DNA of 64,000 nucleotides from Mytilus californianus (GCF_021869535.1 NW_026262581.1:120928771-120992770), one strand, 5' to 3'. Shown: positions 10,356 through 22,550, counted from the stretch's first letter. Notes: a model not told the origin generated them from the sequence alone. Made by a program: numbers and translations.

Positions 10356-13300
10356 CTGAAAATGAAATATACATAATATTATATCAAAATGGACTCAAGA
10401 CTCAAATGGACGGGTTGCACAGAATTTGTTAAACAATGGAGAATGGTTTATAATGAATATTTAAAAATATATACATTTGTATATTGAAATATAAAATATA
10501 AATGAAAGTTTGGAAAATATTTCTTAAAAACAATTCCATAACAGAAGGCGCACAACTTCAATATGTGTGCAATATTTCATGTGTAGTTTCAAGGTTCTGG
10601 ATTGAAACTACAATGAGTGGCTTATGTTTCCAAAACTGGAGAGAAGGAAAAAAATCATTATAAACTCCATTATCATGATTATAGAAAGTGCAAAACTACA
10701 ATATATGTACAAGCTTTCTGTAAAGTTCAAGGGTCTAAGTTGAAAACTGTATGATAAGTTAATAACAGAAAATAGGAGACGTTTTTTGTAAATTTTGCTG
10801 AAAATTCACTTAAGTTTGTTAGTATTGGAAAATAGGAATAAAATCCCCAACAAGTTGAAAACTGCAGGAGAAGTTGCTTTGATAAGAAATTTTAATTTTA
10901 ACATTTTTATTTTCATATATGTTTCAAACATTGTACATGTTGTATATTCTTTTTGTATACACCTGTATAGAACATTTAATACTTACATAAAACTACTGAG
11001 CATCTGTTTGGTGTCTTCTGATGTACGAGAATTTGCAAAACTAATAAAAGAACAATAAACTGCTGCCCAAGCACACCATTTTAACTGAAATACAAAACAC
11101 GTCAATTAGTTTATAATATTTAATTTCTATTATTAATAGTAACATGACTTATGGAATTTTTATATAAGGTATTCATAGACTACATCAAAAAAAGCCTCCA
11201 TAATCATGATAGTATATGTATTTTCCCGCGTTTCGGATATTAGCGGGAAAATGTTGTCTAAAAGGAATGTTTTTTAAGAACGGTATGTTTTGGCGGTTTT
11301 TTGTTATGTGTAGTTGTACACATGGTTACATGGACCAATCATTTGGATTGTCAATAAGTATTCTTATGTTAATGAGGTGAAAGCGGGTTTTTCATTTTCT
11401 TGTGTTTGAAAATCATTCTAGCTGCAGACGTTCAACACTAAACTTCAATATTTCATAATATTTGATATTATATGTTAATTTGTTTTTTTGATGAAGTTCG
11501 GCATCAATGTCCTTAGGCGTGCCTTGCACTTGCTCCGTAACACGGGTTTCCATATCAATTTTCTTTAGTAAAATTTTTGTGGTTTTTCCTGGGCGGCGAG
11601 GTTACGTTAAAGACGGATATATTTACATACATACATAGAGATATGGGCTATTATTGCTTCATAGTAGAAATTCTTTAGATGTTTATTCTTTCTGTGTACC
11701 TCAATTTGGAATGTATTTGTATTTCATATATGTATTTATAATATAAAATATACATTAAACGCCGGCTCTGTTAGTCTGCACGGCTAAATGCATTGCTTTG
11801 TGTTTGTTATTATTGTAGTGTAGTTAAGACATGTACCAGTCTCAATATTTGAAAAGGAAACTCCTGTTATATTGTCTTGAATGCATACTGAACAGTTCAA
11901 CTGTTTTATGAGTAAGTACAATATCCTTGCTAACAATTAAGCATTTGTTGTTTAACAACCTATTGTGTAGAAAATAATTTTCAGTTCTGAATTATCAAAT
12001 TTATCAAGGCACAGATGTCAAAACTTAAGGCTAAATTCCTACCTTCATCATAAGTCCACACATACTAAATATCATTCCAAGCAGGTTCATATAATCAGGT
12101 GTAGGATCATCAGATGGGCCTCCTTGTTGTGGTGGCTTATACCTGAAAAATTTCAAACACAGTTTTGTTTATTTGTTCTTCTTATATGTCTTATGTCATC
12201 TCGAATTTTTACTGAATTATATTCAGCAAGATAACTCGGGCATATGTTCACACTGTTGAGAAGAGTTTCCCCAGTGAGTCAATATAAAAAATATTTAAAT
12301 GATGGTAGACCTCTAATTAAGAAAACTTGTCTTTTAATTTGAAGTTTTCTTTGTTTTTGTTCATAAAAATAAGTGATTTTACAAGGATACACAGATATTT
12401 TACATGTCAACATTTTTTTTCAGTTTTTTTTTCATATGAAAGCCATTACCACTCCAGTATAGTTGTACAATTGTCATTCTTGTTTTATTGTTTGTATTTC
12501 ATGCCATAACCATTAAATGTAAATGTGTTTGCATAAATAAATAGTCTAATGTCTATTATTCAGTCCATCCATTTGGAAGAACCTTTCTATTGGATTTCTT
12601 GTTGGTTCTCATCCTGAATTATATGCATGAAATATTTGCTACTGGATATTAGGCAAACACCATCAATCATCATGTTATTACAATAGGTTGATTCTAGACC
12701 CATTACCCATAGTAAGAAGGGACTGGTAACTCCATCTAAAGAGCACATTGTCTAGAGAAAGCAGAACTTTAGTACATATATATGATGATTGGTCTATCAA
12801 ATGCTTGGGAATCAGAGTTAAGATGATTCAAGAAAGTGATAGAGAGCCAAATAATTGTTTTGCACACTTTGTAATTCACAAAAATGGACCGGTATTTATA
12901 TTCAGTTAATTCCAGAAAAAGTGGAATAATTAGACATTCACAAGCTCTAGAGGGCTATAAACACTAACACACTATTTCAAACTACAATGTAGGTGACCAA
13001 TCTTCCCTTTGCAATTGCTACATTTTTGTAACGGCATCATACAAATTTAACCAAAACTGTAGAAGTGAATACACACCAAGAGCTATGAGGTTTTCTACAA
13101 TTAGCCAAATCTGCAACTTTTAAAAAAAGTGTGACACTTGCATGCATGTGTAGTAAAGTAAGAGGCATTAAACAGTAACTAGGAGGGGAGGGCCCTATGA
13201 ATCATCATATACACATGTAATACAAAGATAAACAAAAAACATGAAAAACGTGCAACTTAACTTTCTGTGGAAATTAACAATAAGGACCTGGGGAGAACAC

Positions 13301-16300
13301 TATTGACTAAAGCAACTGTGGAATAATATTTAACTATTAACTAGCACATTAGTTTTAGTGTAAACAAATCTTAACTTGTAGAATAGATTTCCAGTTACTT
13401 ATATTAATAAGTTACACCAGTTGTCCCCATAAACAGAAAAAAAATCACAGGAAAAAAGACATTTAATTGGGAAAACATATTTGATAAAAATATAGGGAAA
13501 AAGCCCCAAACCTGATAGTATGATCATAGGAAATAATGTCTATTTTTGTACAAATGTTTGATAGTAATTAATTTGTTCTCCCTTTTAACCATGTTTAACA
13601 TTTATATGGATCTTTCAAATTGGTAAATAAATTAAATGACATAGCATTTTAAAAAATTCTACATTTTTAAGTTTTGAGTCCTGACAGAAGACGATTGACA
13701 TAAAATGTGAAGAGTGAATTGAAGCCAAACTAGACATTTACATGGACAACATTTCATTTACAATCTTGTAAAATTTATTCAATTTCCAATAAACACAGTA
13801 ATTGAAATACCACACTCCTTATATATATATAATTAATTCTAATTTTATAAGTTCATTCAGAGAAAAAGAATGGTTTTAATTACACTTTGTATGAAATACA
13901 TAAAATTATTAAAACCAACAGATCATATACGTGATAAAGTTTAATTTAAAGATATTCAGGGATCTTCATGGCCTATTTTATGATGGCGCACTGCCTTGTT
14001 AAATTATCTTCCGACATTCTCAGATGATCCCAGCCATCATAAAATTATCTTCCGCCATCCTCAAATGATTTCCAATATTGTTAATTAACTGCTTTATAAT
14101 GTGAATGTGTAGTCATATTTGTTTTCGTTTTGCTTGCCGTCGCCATTTTTGTTAGCAATTATAATACCAAACCAAATATGATTTGCAAATGCATTCTTTC
14201 AATTTCCTCTCATTAAAAGATGTTGAAATACTATCCAGTAGATATTAACTTCATACAATTTCAATTAAATTTTCCTGTGAACTTTTCCTTACATTATAAG
14301 AGACAAAATAGTATAATTTAAAAATAAGGAGATGAGGTATGATTGCCAATCATGAATGTCTGAATAAGACAACTATCCACCAAAGTTCAAATAAAGTGGA
14401 TATATATCGCTTTATAGCTTACTGTTCGGTGTGAGCCAAGGCTCTGTGTTGAAGACCGTACTGTGACCTATAATGGTTTACTTTTATAAATTTTGACTTG
14501 GATGGAGAGTTGTCTCATTGGCACGTGCACTCATACCACATCTTCTTATATCTATAAGCAATTATAGGCAACTGTACAGCCTTTAACAATGAGAAAAACC
14601 CATACCGTATAGTCGGCTTTAAAAGGCCCAGACATGAAAAATATGAAACAATTCAACTGAGAAAACTAACGGCCTAATTAATATCAAAACAATTAACAAA
14701 AACAAATATGACAGACATGAACCAACGACAACCACTGAACTACAGGCTCCTGACTTTGGACAGGCACATATAGAATGTTGCGGGGTTAAACATGTTTGTG
14801 AGCGCTCAACACTCCCCCTAACCTGGGACAGTGGTGTAACAGCACAACGGAAGTAAGACAACTCACCCCACTGGAAAATCGCCCCACACCAAATCGCCAC
14901 ACTTTTTCACCAACTCGCCCCACACTGGTTTACCAACTTGCCCCACTTATGAAAAAGGGTCATTTTTTATATAGATTACACCATTGGTTTTCCTGTTTGA
15001 ATGGTTTTACACCAGTCATTTTTGGGGCCCTTTATAGCTTGCTGTTCGGTGTGAGCCAAGGCTCCGTGTTGAAGGCCGTACTTTGACCTATAATGGTTTA
15101 CTTTTTACAAATTATGACTAGGATGGAGAGTTGTCTCATTGGCACTCATACTAAATCTTCTTATATCTGGCATTTAAACACTAACGAACAATCAGTGAAA
15201 GACAAATGTTTCTTTCAAATAGATATCAAAGAGAGTGTCAATTCATTCATTAACAATAAGTGTGTGTCGTGTTTTTGTAAGTAAAAGTAGTCAAAGCAGG
15301 TTTTGTTGTTGTTGACAAATTTATTGGCACAGAAATGCTGATACTCACTTCTTTCTGCTTTATTTCAACCAAAAGAAAATTAAAGAATTAAAAAAACAAG
15401 AGTATTTCTAAGGTTTTCATAAGTACATGTATTCATTAATTTCATATTTGGGGCGAGTTGGTACATGTAGGCCTTCATACAGTACAGTTTAATTCTTTTA
15501 TTCATAAGTGAGGTGAGTTGGTAGACCTATATTCAATGGGATTGCATCATTTTTCATCAGTGGGGCGAGTTGGCATGACAAATTTCATCAGGATTTTTCT
15601 ATTTTTCTTAAGTGGGGCGACTTGGCAGACCTTTATTCAGCGGGATTTAAACCCTTTTCATAAGAGAGGCCAGTTGTCAGACCTACATTCAACAGGATTT
15701 TACCCTTTTTCATAAGTGGGGCGAGTTGGTAAACAAGAGTGGGGCAATTTTTTTAAAAATGGGGCGATTTGACAGTGGGGCAAGTTGTCATGGATTCCAG
15801 CACAATATCAGAACAAACTATAAAATCCAGTTGAAAAAAGCTCATCAGATCGATACAAAGCAGAAAAACATCAAACATAAACACAGATCTGATGTGGCAG
15901 GGTATTTATCCATCCCTCATCCCTAACAAAAAGGACACTAAGTACAGATCTGAGAGTACTCGTACTCGCAGTTACTGACAGCTAGTTCAAAGCCAATAAC
16001 AACTACATGTAATAAGAAAATCATGCATCTAAGACTAAAATATCAATCAGTACACATCCAACAGCCAATGGATTTAGTGTAAAGACGTCATTAAGAGTCA
16101 GGGAAAAATTACATGTACCTTGTGCAATGCCAAAATAAAGGAATGCATATTTTTGTTTCTGCCTACATGCAAATGACAATCTTATCAAAATATATAGTCA
16201 AATGCGTTTTGTTAAAATATACTTTTTCACTTTTTTTCTTTTGGAAAATGTTGTTTGTGCTGTATTTTTATCCAACACAATCATAGGTTTGAACGTTGTT

Positions 16301-18670
16301 TTCAATTTAGACTTGTTTATATTTTTTCGTTTGGGCTTGTATTGTATTTGCCTTCGGGTTTATATAAACCGTTCATCCTATTTTGACTCTTCAAAATTCA
16401 AGAGTCAATCCTAAATTGAGGTAAATTATCTGGCCTTCCAAATACCGTTTCGATTCCTAAGATCACTGTTTAGAGACATTAATTGTCGAAATCCGGATAT
16501 GGTGTACAAATTTTTGCACCTCATGTTTGTGGTATACCATCTTTTCCGCAAGTTTATTGTTTTCTATTTGGTATTAAATTTATAATTAAGATCCATTTTG
16601 TTACATCTGGTGATCCGTTTATTTGGCAATGGCCATGGCAGTCAGCAGGGTTTAAGAACATCCGTTGTTCGACCTGCTAGTCAAGTGCGTTTTGTTAAAA
16701 TATACTTTTTCACTTTTTTGGTCTTTTGGAAAATGTTGTTTGTGCTGTATTTAGACCCCTCTACCAAGAAATTTGTTTTGCATGCACACGTATAAAAATG
16801 TTTTGGTCTTTTGGAAATGTTGTTTGTACTGTATTTAGACAAGCAGGGGCGTAGCTGCCGTTAGGCACTTTAGGCACGTGCCTACACATAATTTTTTCAC
16901 AAATATTTTGTTTTTTATTAAAAAAAATAATAAACAACGTTATCTGTAGATGCACGCCAGTGAAGTCATCAAAACTCTTTAATTATCGAATGTCATGTGA
17001 ACACTAGTCTATCATCCTTAGTGAATGGAGTATTGGATAGAATTGTATGGCATTATATTCCCCCTTATATAGAAACTATAAACTAGAACTTTGGTTCAGA
17101 TCATTTGTCTTATATCAACAAATACTTGAATGAACCTCAACTTAGACACATGATTTTTTTAATTAGTTGTTGTTGGCTTTCAACTAGCTTTCCACTTGGT
17201 CTTCATCCGACCTATAGTAAAACCCTTGCCAAAGTTGGGCGTCCGTTTTGCTATGAACTCTGAAGGATGTATAAATACGCAGTCACATCTGGTCAGAATG
17301 AGGACGTTACATCCGATGCTTAGTGTAGAGAGAATGCCACGCTCTCTGCACGTTAAGAAACTTGCAACAACTCTTTGAGGGGGTCGTAGGTGGTCTACTG
17401 GAAGGCAAAATTTCTGTTCCTATCAAATAAACCCTCATTTTCCAATGCATGGCGTTTCCAAATTTCCAGACCTTCGTCCTGGACGACCCCTATTACAGGA
17501 CCTAGCTACATGTACCTATTGTATTTATTGTAAATTTGTTTTTGTCCTGAACATGCATGAACTATTTGCCACTGGACGTTTAGCAATCAATCAATCAATC
17601 AACTAGCTTTCAGTAACTTCGAGTACTCTCAGATCTACGTGTAATGACCATAATTATTCAAATTCCCAAGCAGGTAGTGATTTTACAGTACAGGATATAA
17701 GGAAATATCAATTTCTTGAATTTTGTTCGATAGTATGAACAGAACAGAAATTCTGCATGAGGCATAGACTGTGTGTGTATGTGTTTGTGTAGCCAGGGGA
17801 CGGTGAAGGTTTCTTTTAAATGTAGGATCGTCAATATGTACTATCAATTGACGTATATATCAATTATCCTCAATCAGAAAGGAAAAGATATGAAAATACT
17901 AAACAGGTTGTGCTGCTTAATAAAGGGCTACGCTGATCCACGCTGGGTAATGCATATTGTAAATATTTTTTTTTTATATATTCTCGATTGTACTGCCGGT
18001 TAATTCATCAGTAAGATGTAATCGTAAAATTATGTATATTATAATTTCTTCAAAATTTTTTTCATGTATATTATCATGATAAAATGACCAGTTTTCATGG
18101 TTTTTTTTTACACAAAATTTTGCAACTAAAATGCTGAAAACCATTTTCCGACGGGGGGGTTCGCCCCCCGTAATCCCCCAACAAGGGCTCTGCCCTGTAC
18201 CTGCTGGGGGCCTTCTGCGGCCCCCAGACCCCCTGCCGCAATTTGTGCCTACAGTTTATTGGATACATAGCTACACCCCTGACAAGAAATTTGTTTTGCA
18301 TGCACATGTATAAAAATCGAGGTTTTGATCCAACGCAAGAAAATTGTTTTCAATTTAGACTTGTAAAAATATCAGTATATACATGACACATGTAGACTGC
18401 GAAGAAATGGGGTTAGGGTGGTATTCATCCCTAATTTCTTGTCTATTACAGGATAGGCAAATGCGTTGTTTTCTTTCAATATTGGTAGAACGCCCTCTTC
18501 CAATTCCTAGGGAATGGGCACTGAGTTTAAATTTACTGACATGTAACTGCCTTACTGTTTATAACTTAAAAGTGTCAACATTTATCTATAGTATCTATAC
18601 GTTAAAATTATTACCTGACAACTTTATTCGGTCTTCTAGGGTCAATGACATTATTACCCGCACCAGTCAT
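10289..18670 (-). CDS. WDR83OS: Asterix (WDR83OS/PAT10), whole gene of four coding exons
   Basis: Exons 18615-18670, 12043-12142, 10987-11084 and 10289-10355 splice with GT-AG borders at every junction. Their coding lengths of 56, 100, 98 and 67 bp give 321 bp, or 106 residues plus stop, which is the usual length of the family. Recognisable blocks in order are [14 protein letters not shown] (residues 10-23), [20 protein letters not shown] (29-48), [20 protein letters not shown] (53-72), then SEDTKQML and the C-terminal [13 protein letters not shown]. In other animals Asterix is a small membrane protein that pairs with CCDC47 in the PAT complex of the ER multipass translocon and shields transmembrane segments during membrane-protein insertion. 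Intron 1 is 6.5 kb and holds several nested transposons. The start is the only ATG ahead of the conserved N-terminal motif. No defect is seen. Confidence 0.95.
10356..10986. other. Asterix intron 3
   Basis: AT-rich intron with no other feature recognised. An open frame at 10795-11058 on the + strand is antisense to exon 3 and is not a gene. Confidence 0.7.
10987..11084 (-). CDS. WDR83OS: Asterix coding exon 3
   Basis: Encodes [20 protein letters not shown] and [11 protein letters not shown], followed by donor GTAAGT at 10986-10981. It contains a hydrophobic membrane segment and the conserved NSR-S-EDTKQM block. Confidence 0.95.
11085..12042. other. Asterix intron 2, with a CpG-richer patch
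   Basis: 11220-11800 is richer in CG dinucleotides than its surroundings and begins with an inverted repeat (TTTTCCCGCG...CGGGAAAA, 11221-11251). It may be part of an unrecognised element; no boundaries or frame can be supported. Confidence 0.4.
12043..12142 (-). CDS. WDR83OS: Asterix coding exon 2
   Basis: Encodes (R)[20 protein letters not shown] and then [13 protein letters not shown], with acceptor TTTTTCAG and donor GTAGGA. The DDPTPDYMN block is the family hallmark, and the first membrane segment follows it. Confidence 0.95.
12143..14326. other. Asterix intron 1, proximal part
   Basis: AT-rich. It contains a relic of the GCCACTGGACATTAAGCAA-type repeat at about 12615-12675 and an inverted short motif at about 13965-14065 (two similar AAATTATCTTCCG.CAT blocks). 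Otherwise nothing is recognised. Confidence 0.5.
14405..14552 (-). mobile_element. Family A-short element with 4-bp TSD TATA
   Basis: Minus-oriented copy with GGAGAGTTGTCTCATTGGCA and GTTCGGTGTGAGCCAAGGCT, inserted in the long family A copy. The host reads GTGGATATAAGC when intact; here TATA is repeated at 14401-14404 and 14553-14556. A second copy at 54586-54756 also has a 4-bp duplication (GATA). Non-coding. Confidence 0.8.
14848..15797. mobile_element. TIR transposon, 8-bp TSD CAGCACAA, nested in family A
   Basis: The flanks carry CAGCACAA at 14840-14847 and 15798-15805, and the uninterrupted family A copy has one. The ends are inverted: GACAACTCACCCCACTG on the left and GACAACTTGCCCCACTG in the reverse complement of the right. 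About 100 bp of GCCCCAC-rich inverted repeat extends inward to CCACTTATGAAAAAGGGT. The right side contains about five degenerate ~60-bp units with GTGGGGCGAGTTGG. No transposase frame is seen, so it is nonautonomous. An 8-bp TSD fits hAT-like or related superfamilies. Confidence 0.85.
14965..15170 (-). mobile_element. Family A-short copy inside the 950-bp element
   Basis: Reads TTTATATAGATTACACCATT, then GGGGCCCTTTATAGCTTGCT, then GTTCGGTGTGAGCC, ending CATCTTCTTATATC's variant ACTAAATCTTCTTATATCT. It is the third nesting level at this site. Confidence 0.82.
16195..16800. repeat. Interspersed repeat with ~480-bp direct duplication
   Basis: GCGTTTTGTTAAAATATACT followed by TTTTCAC begins a block at 16203 and again at 16687. 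The segment between them includes GATCACTGTTTAGAGACATT and AATCCGGATATGGTG. It resembles the non-coding end of a mussel retroelement, but no frame supports a class. The second block runs to the hAT-like insertion at 16844. Confidence 0.55.
16844..18281. mobile_element. hAT-like nonautonomous element, TIR CAGGGGYGTAGCT, 5-bp TSD
   Basis: The left end CAGGGGCGTAGCTGCCG and the right end (reverse complement CAGGGGTGTAGCTATG) are inverted repeats. ACAAG precedes the element (16839-16843) and follows it (18282-18286). The flanking text matches a nearby duplicate (CAAGAAATTTGTTTTGCATG at 16765). The 1438-bp interior has no intact transposase. It carries a relic of the AATC-tailed repeat (17545-17605) and a GC-rich hairpin cluster near the right end. 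The TIR sequence suggests the hAT group, although hAT duplications are usually 8 bp. Confidence 0.7.
18150..18240. repeat. GC-rich cluster of three hairpins
   Basis: In 90 bp there are three inverted repeats: ACGGGGGGGTTCGCCCCCCG (TTCG loop), AGGGCTCTGCCCT, and CTGGGGGCCTTCTGCGGCCCCCAG (18198-18222). This is extreme GC content for the window. It sits inside the hAT-like element next to its right end, where such subterminal hairpins are common. Confidence 0.85.
18615..18670 (-). CDS. WDR83OS: Asterix coding exon 1 (start codon)
   Basis: ATG at 18668-18670, then [17 protein letters not shown] and a codon split before the donor GTAATA at 18614. The DPRRPNK motif identifies it, and the phase (2) matches exon 2 starting at 12142. 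No alternative upstream in-frame ATG is needed. Confidence 0.93.
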
Positions 18671-19775
18671 TTTAATTGTCCGTTTTTTGTTAAATTCTTC
18701 TGAAGTTTTCAAAAAGTATTCGATGAAATATGAAAAAAGCCTCAAGGAAAAATCGAAAAATCAGCTTTCGTATGGGCAAACGATCAATTATGTTCTTTTT
18801 TCTGCTCACAGATTTATGTGGTTTAAAACACTTGGCTGAAAGACGCTTTTTGAGTTGTAAAAATAAAGTCGAATGCACGTGAGGCGAAGGTAATATCCGT
18901 GAAAACTGATAGTTAATAAAAGACCGTAAAATGTCGAAATGTCATATCTAGACAGCAATACGGAAAATCTAGGACAACATATAAAGTTAGTATTAGGCCC
19001 AAGGAAAAATATAAAAAAAAAAATCATTGCGTTTATACCACTGAATAGGCCAAATTAGGGTTGGTTTGTGTATTTTGATCTATTTTGACTATTTAGATAT
19101 ACAATTCCTTGCATAGCAGAGACATAGTTGTAGTAGAGACATATAATGTCTTTGGATTATAGTTGCATCAGATTTTAGTTAAAGTTGAGACTAGTCTCTG
19201 ATGGAATGTCAGCAAAAATACAAAGAGCAAGAACCATATCTATATTATATATATATTCCTTGATATATTCAGGACTGACACAGGAACATATATATTGTTC
19301 CGATATATTTAACCAGGGACTTTCTATACTAACTATAGTCAGAACGTCCCTGATATAACTAAATATAAGTGAAATTAAAGTTAAAATATGAAGAAATTGC
19401 ATTCCGGTTGCTTTGTGTTTTGTACGGACATTGAGTCAAATCCTAGTAGACACGATATCTGTATCAATTAAATATTTAACATACTATTGAGGTTGAGATT
19501 ATTACAGGTAGCTGATTACAAAATGTACTGTTAGGTGAAGATCGATGCTATGTTATTTTAACTGTTATGTGCAGCTGTTAATTTACATAGACAAGAAGTA
19601 ATCTCAATGTCATTTTGACCGTAACTAAATCAGAGGTGTAACAGTATATTATTTATTCAAAAACAGATAAGGCCCTAAACAACATCGTTTTTGTGTGTAA
19701 ATCACATTACTTAAACTGCTTGATAAATGAATAAGTTATTGACAATTCACTTGGAAACTCAATATATACCACCAG
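18671..19775. other. Region upstream of Asterix (5' UTR/promoter side)
   Basis: No gene is recognised. 18671-18900 should contain the 5' UTR and promoter. No clear TATA box stands out from the AT-rich background. 19030-19775 is featureless. Confidence 0.45.
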
Positions 19776-19907
19776 GACATTTACAATGCAGGAAATCCTG
19801 GACAATCATGGGTCTGTTCTAAGTTCCTTTGGGATTTCAACCAAAGATGAAGAACTGGATCTAATTCCTTCACTGTATTGGGTACCGAAGTTACATAAGT
19901 GTCATTA

Positions 19908-20937
19908 GGGACCACATCGAAAGTTCGATGTAGGATAAATAACTTAATTCACATTTTTTTTCCTGGAACACCCCCGCCCCCCCCAACCCTTTTGTACCTT
20001 AATTTGGAAAATATTGATTAACCTGTATAGGAATATGCCTTAAAAGATTTTTTTTTTAAATATCATGAGTGATGTTTCATCGACAATAATTGATTGTTAG
20101 TAGCTTACCATTCAGTGGAGGAGATGGAGAGTAATCATGACAAAATCCATAATGACTGAAGTGTACATGAAATTATCACTGTAATTTTAAATCTATATAT
20201 CCTATACATGTATAACATCTTTCTTCCGTTCCCGCGGTAATTCTATATTGCTTTCAAATCTTGTGTTTATCTGTATTATGTTTCACTGAGATTCAAAATT
20301 GCCATATAATTATGGTTTCAATGACATAGATACCATGAAAAAATTGCCATTTAATTATGATTCCAATGACATAGATACCATGAAACAGTTCACTTTTTTA
20401 AATTTTCTGTTTTTCAACTTCATATTTGAGTTAGCCTTCAAACTGTTTTGATTAGAGTGTTACTGGTGAGTCTTATGTAGACGAAATGCGAATCTGGCGT
20501 GTGGTTCATAAGTGTTTCTCGTTTCTCATTTTTATATAGATTAGACCGTTGGTTTTCCTGTTTGAATGGTTTTACATTAGTCATTTTTGGGGCCCTTTAT
20601 AGCTTGCTGTTCGGTGTGAGCCAAGGCTCCGTGTTGAAGGCCGTACTTTGACATATAATGGTTTACTTTTACAAATTGTGACTTGGATGGAGAGTTGTCT
20701 CATTGGCACTCATACCACATCTTCTTATATCTACCAAATTATAAACCTGTTATTTTCCCTGTACGAGTTACAACCTTTTATGAAAAGTCCAAACACATTT
20801 AGGATCTAACCTTTGCATGTGTTTTTATAACCCGAAAAATAAATGTTGGATGACAAAACTTGCAGCATGTTTGAATCCCCCCTCTCTCCCCTCAAATTAA
20901 GTTTTTTTATCCTACATTGATCTTTTAATGTTGTCCC
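19908..20937. mobile_element. PIF/Harbinger-like element with TTA TSD
   Basis: TTA occurs at 19905-19907 and 20938-20940. The ends are inverted: GGGACCACATCGAAAGTTCG on the left and GGGACAACATTAAAAGATCA on the right, both continuing ATGTAGGATAAA...ACTTAATT. Removing the element and one TTA restores the reading frame of the interrupted RT (PKLHKC then QR.IAGSSK), which fixes the boundaries exactly. The 1030 bp have no transposase and contain a family A-short copy. Confidence 0.88.
20490..20735 (-). mobile_element. Family A-short copy nested in the TTA element
   Basis: Contains TGGTTTTCCTGTTTGAATGG, then GGGGCCCTTTATAGCTTGCT, then GGAGAGTTGTCTCATTGGCA, and ends CACATCTTCTTATATCT. A GACGAAATGCGAATCTGGCG block sits just upstream (20480-20500), another mussel-type repeat core. 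Confidence 0.8.
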
Positions 20938-22282
20938 TTACAGACAGCGTTAAATTGCTGGGTCTTCCAAGTGATCCACGAAACCTCTTTCTAAATTATT
21001 GACATCTATTTTATCAGCAATCAAAGCCGGGCTTCCAAATTATTGTGAAGCTATACCTATTCTAGATGTAGATACTAAAACATTCCAAAAATAAGAGTAT
21101 ATACAATCTAAGACTCTTTCATCTTGCAATAGTATTAAAAAACTTGACTTTTCTACCCTTTGCACAAGTATTCACCATTCCAAACTAAAAGACAAATTAA
21201 AAGAATTGGTCCTGCTTTATATCATAAAAATTATTGCCAATGTAGATACAAGTATCTTGTTTTAGGTATGGATAAATCGTATTTTGTAAAAAAAATCACT
21301 CTGTTCCAACCTAAAATTTTCCTGAAACTAACATTATCATGATTCTTGATTTCTTGATTGACTACATATTTGTAAAGTTTGGAGGACGTGTTTTTCAAAC
21401 AAAACAATCGGCATCATAACGGGAACCAATTGTGCTCCTCTTCTTGCCGACTTGTTCCTTTATTCATATGAGGCTGACTTCATACAGGAGCTTCTTAGGA
21501 AGAACGAAAAGAAGCTAGCATTATCCTTTAACTTCACTTTCCGCTCTATAGATGATGTCCTCTCAATTAATAATTCAGTTTGGTAATTAAGTTAAACTCA
21601 TCTATCCCATCAAACTTGAAATAAAGAATACAACAGATACAGTTAAGTCAGCCTCATATCTTGACTAACATATAGAAATCGACAACGAGGGTCGGTTGAG
21701 AACAAAACTTGACTGCAAAAGAGATAAGATTTCAGCTTCCAAATTGGGAATTTCTAGGAAGCAACATTCCAGCAGCGCCTGCATATGGAGCATATATCTC
21801 CCAGTTGATACGATATTCCAGGGCTTGCATTTCCTATCACGATTTCCTTGATAGAGGGTTGCTGCTCACAAGGAAGCTATTAAAACAAGAGCTCAAAGTG
21901 GTGAAGTTGAAATCATTCCTTCGAAAATTTCACTGACACCATCACGTCCCCTCACGAGTTGGTTGACCTTTATGGAATATCTGTTATACAGATGACGACG
22001 GATTTGTTCTAATTGTCGTAACCACAATCATGTCCTCTTTTCCATGAATGTTACCTACCGAATTAGACTTATCATCAGGTTTGTACTTACATGAGCAACA
22101 TGACGCGGATGCCACATATGGATCAGGATCTGCTTATCATTCCAAAGGACCTTAGATCACCCCCGGTTTTTGGTGGGTTTCGTTTTTCTCAGTCTTTAGT
22201 TTTCTATGTTGTGTTTTGTATACTGGTGTTTGTCTCTTTGTCTTTTTCGTTTTTTGCAATGGCATTGTCGGTTTATTTTCGA

Positions 22283-22550
22283 CTTATGATAGATATAAGA
22301 TGTGGTATGAGTGCCAATTGTGACAACTCTCCATCCTAGTCACAATTTGTAAAAGGAAACCATTATAGGTCAAAGTTCGGCCTTCAACACGGAGCCTTAG
22401 CTCACACCGAACAGCAAGCTATAAAGGGCCCCAAAAATGACTAGTGTAAAACCATTCAAATAGGAAAACCAACGGTCTAATCTATATAAAAAACGAGAAA
22501 CGAGAAACACTTATGAACCACATCAACAAACGACAACCACTGAACATGAG
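22283..22550 (+). mobile_element. Family A-short copy, + orientation
   Basis: Starts GATAGATATAAGATGTGGTA, runs through GGAGCCTTAGCTCACACCGA and ends near CGACAACCACTGAAC. It abuts the 3' tail of the RT element. Confidence 0.82.

Larger units (their letters stand above)
14327..16135 (+). repeat. Family A, long form, interrupted by two insertions
   Basis: The same text as the copy at 6897-7505, from GAGGTATGATTGCCAAT to GTGTAAAGACGTCATTAAGA. It is split by a 148-bp family A-short element (14405-14552) and a 950-bp TIR element (14848-15797). With both removed, the sequence realigns with the uninterrupted copy. It lies in Asterix intron 1. Confidence 0.88.
19776..22280 (+). pseudogene. Dead reverse-transcriptase element, split by a DNA transposon
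   Basis: Fragment 1 (19776-19904) has the RT block containing YWVPKLHK. Fragment 2 (20941-about 21950) continues with the Leu/Ser-rich helix region, a PMGTNCAPLLADLFLYSYE-like block scattered over two frames near 21415-21475, the active-site YxDD equivalent changed to SIDDVLS near 21545, and NIPAAPAYGAYISQLIRYSR (21757-21816). Multiple stops and frameshifts are present. 21950-22280 matches the non-coding 3' tail seen in related mussel elements, as I recall them. The motif set suggests a Penelope-like or other non-LTR RT; no GIY-YIG domain is visible to decide. Confidence 0.75.

Noticed and set aside
14619-14900. 93-residue minus-strand frame
   Set aside because: Lies wholly in family A repeat sequence and runs into the TIR element; a chance frame.
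17196-17378. 60-residue frame inside the hAT-like element as a transposase fragment
   Set aside because: Looks somewhat coding-like but shows no transposase motif and is short; not enough to call.
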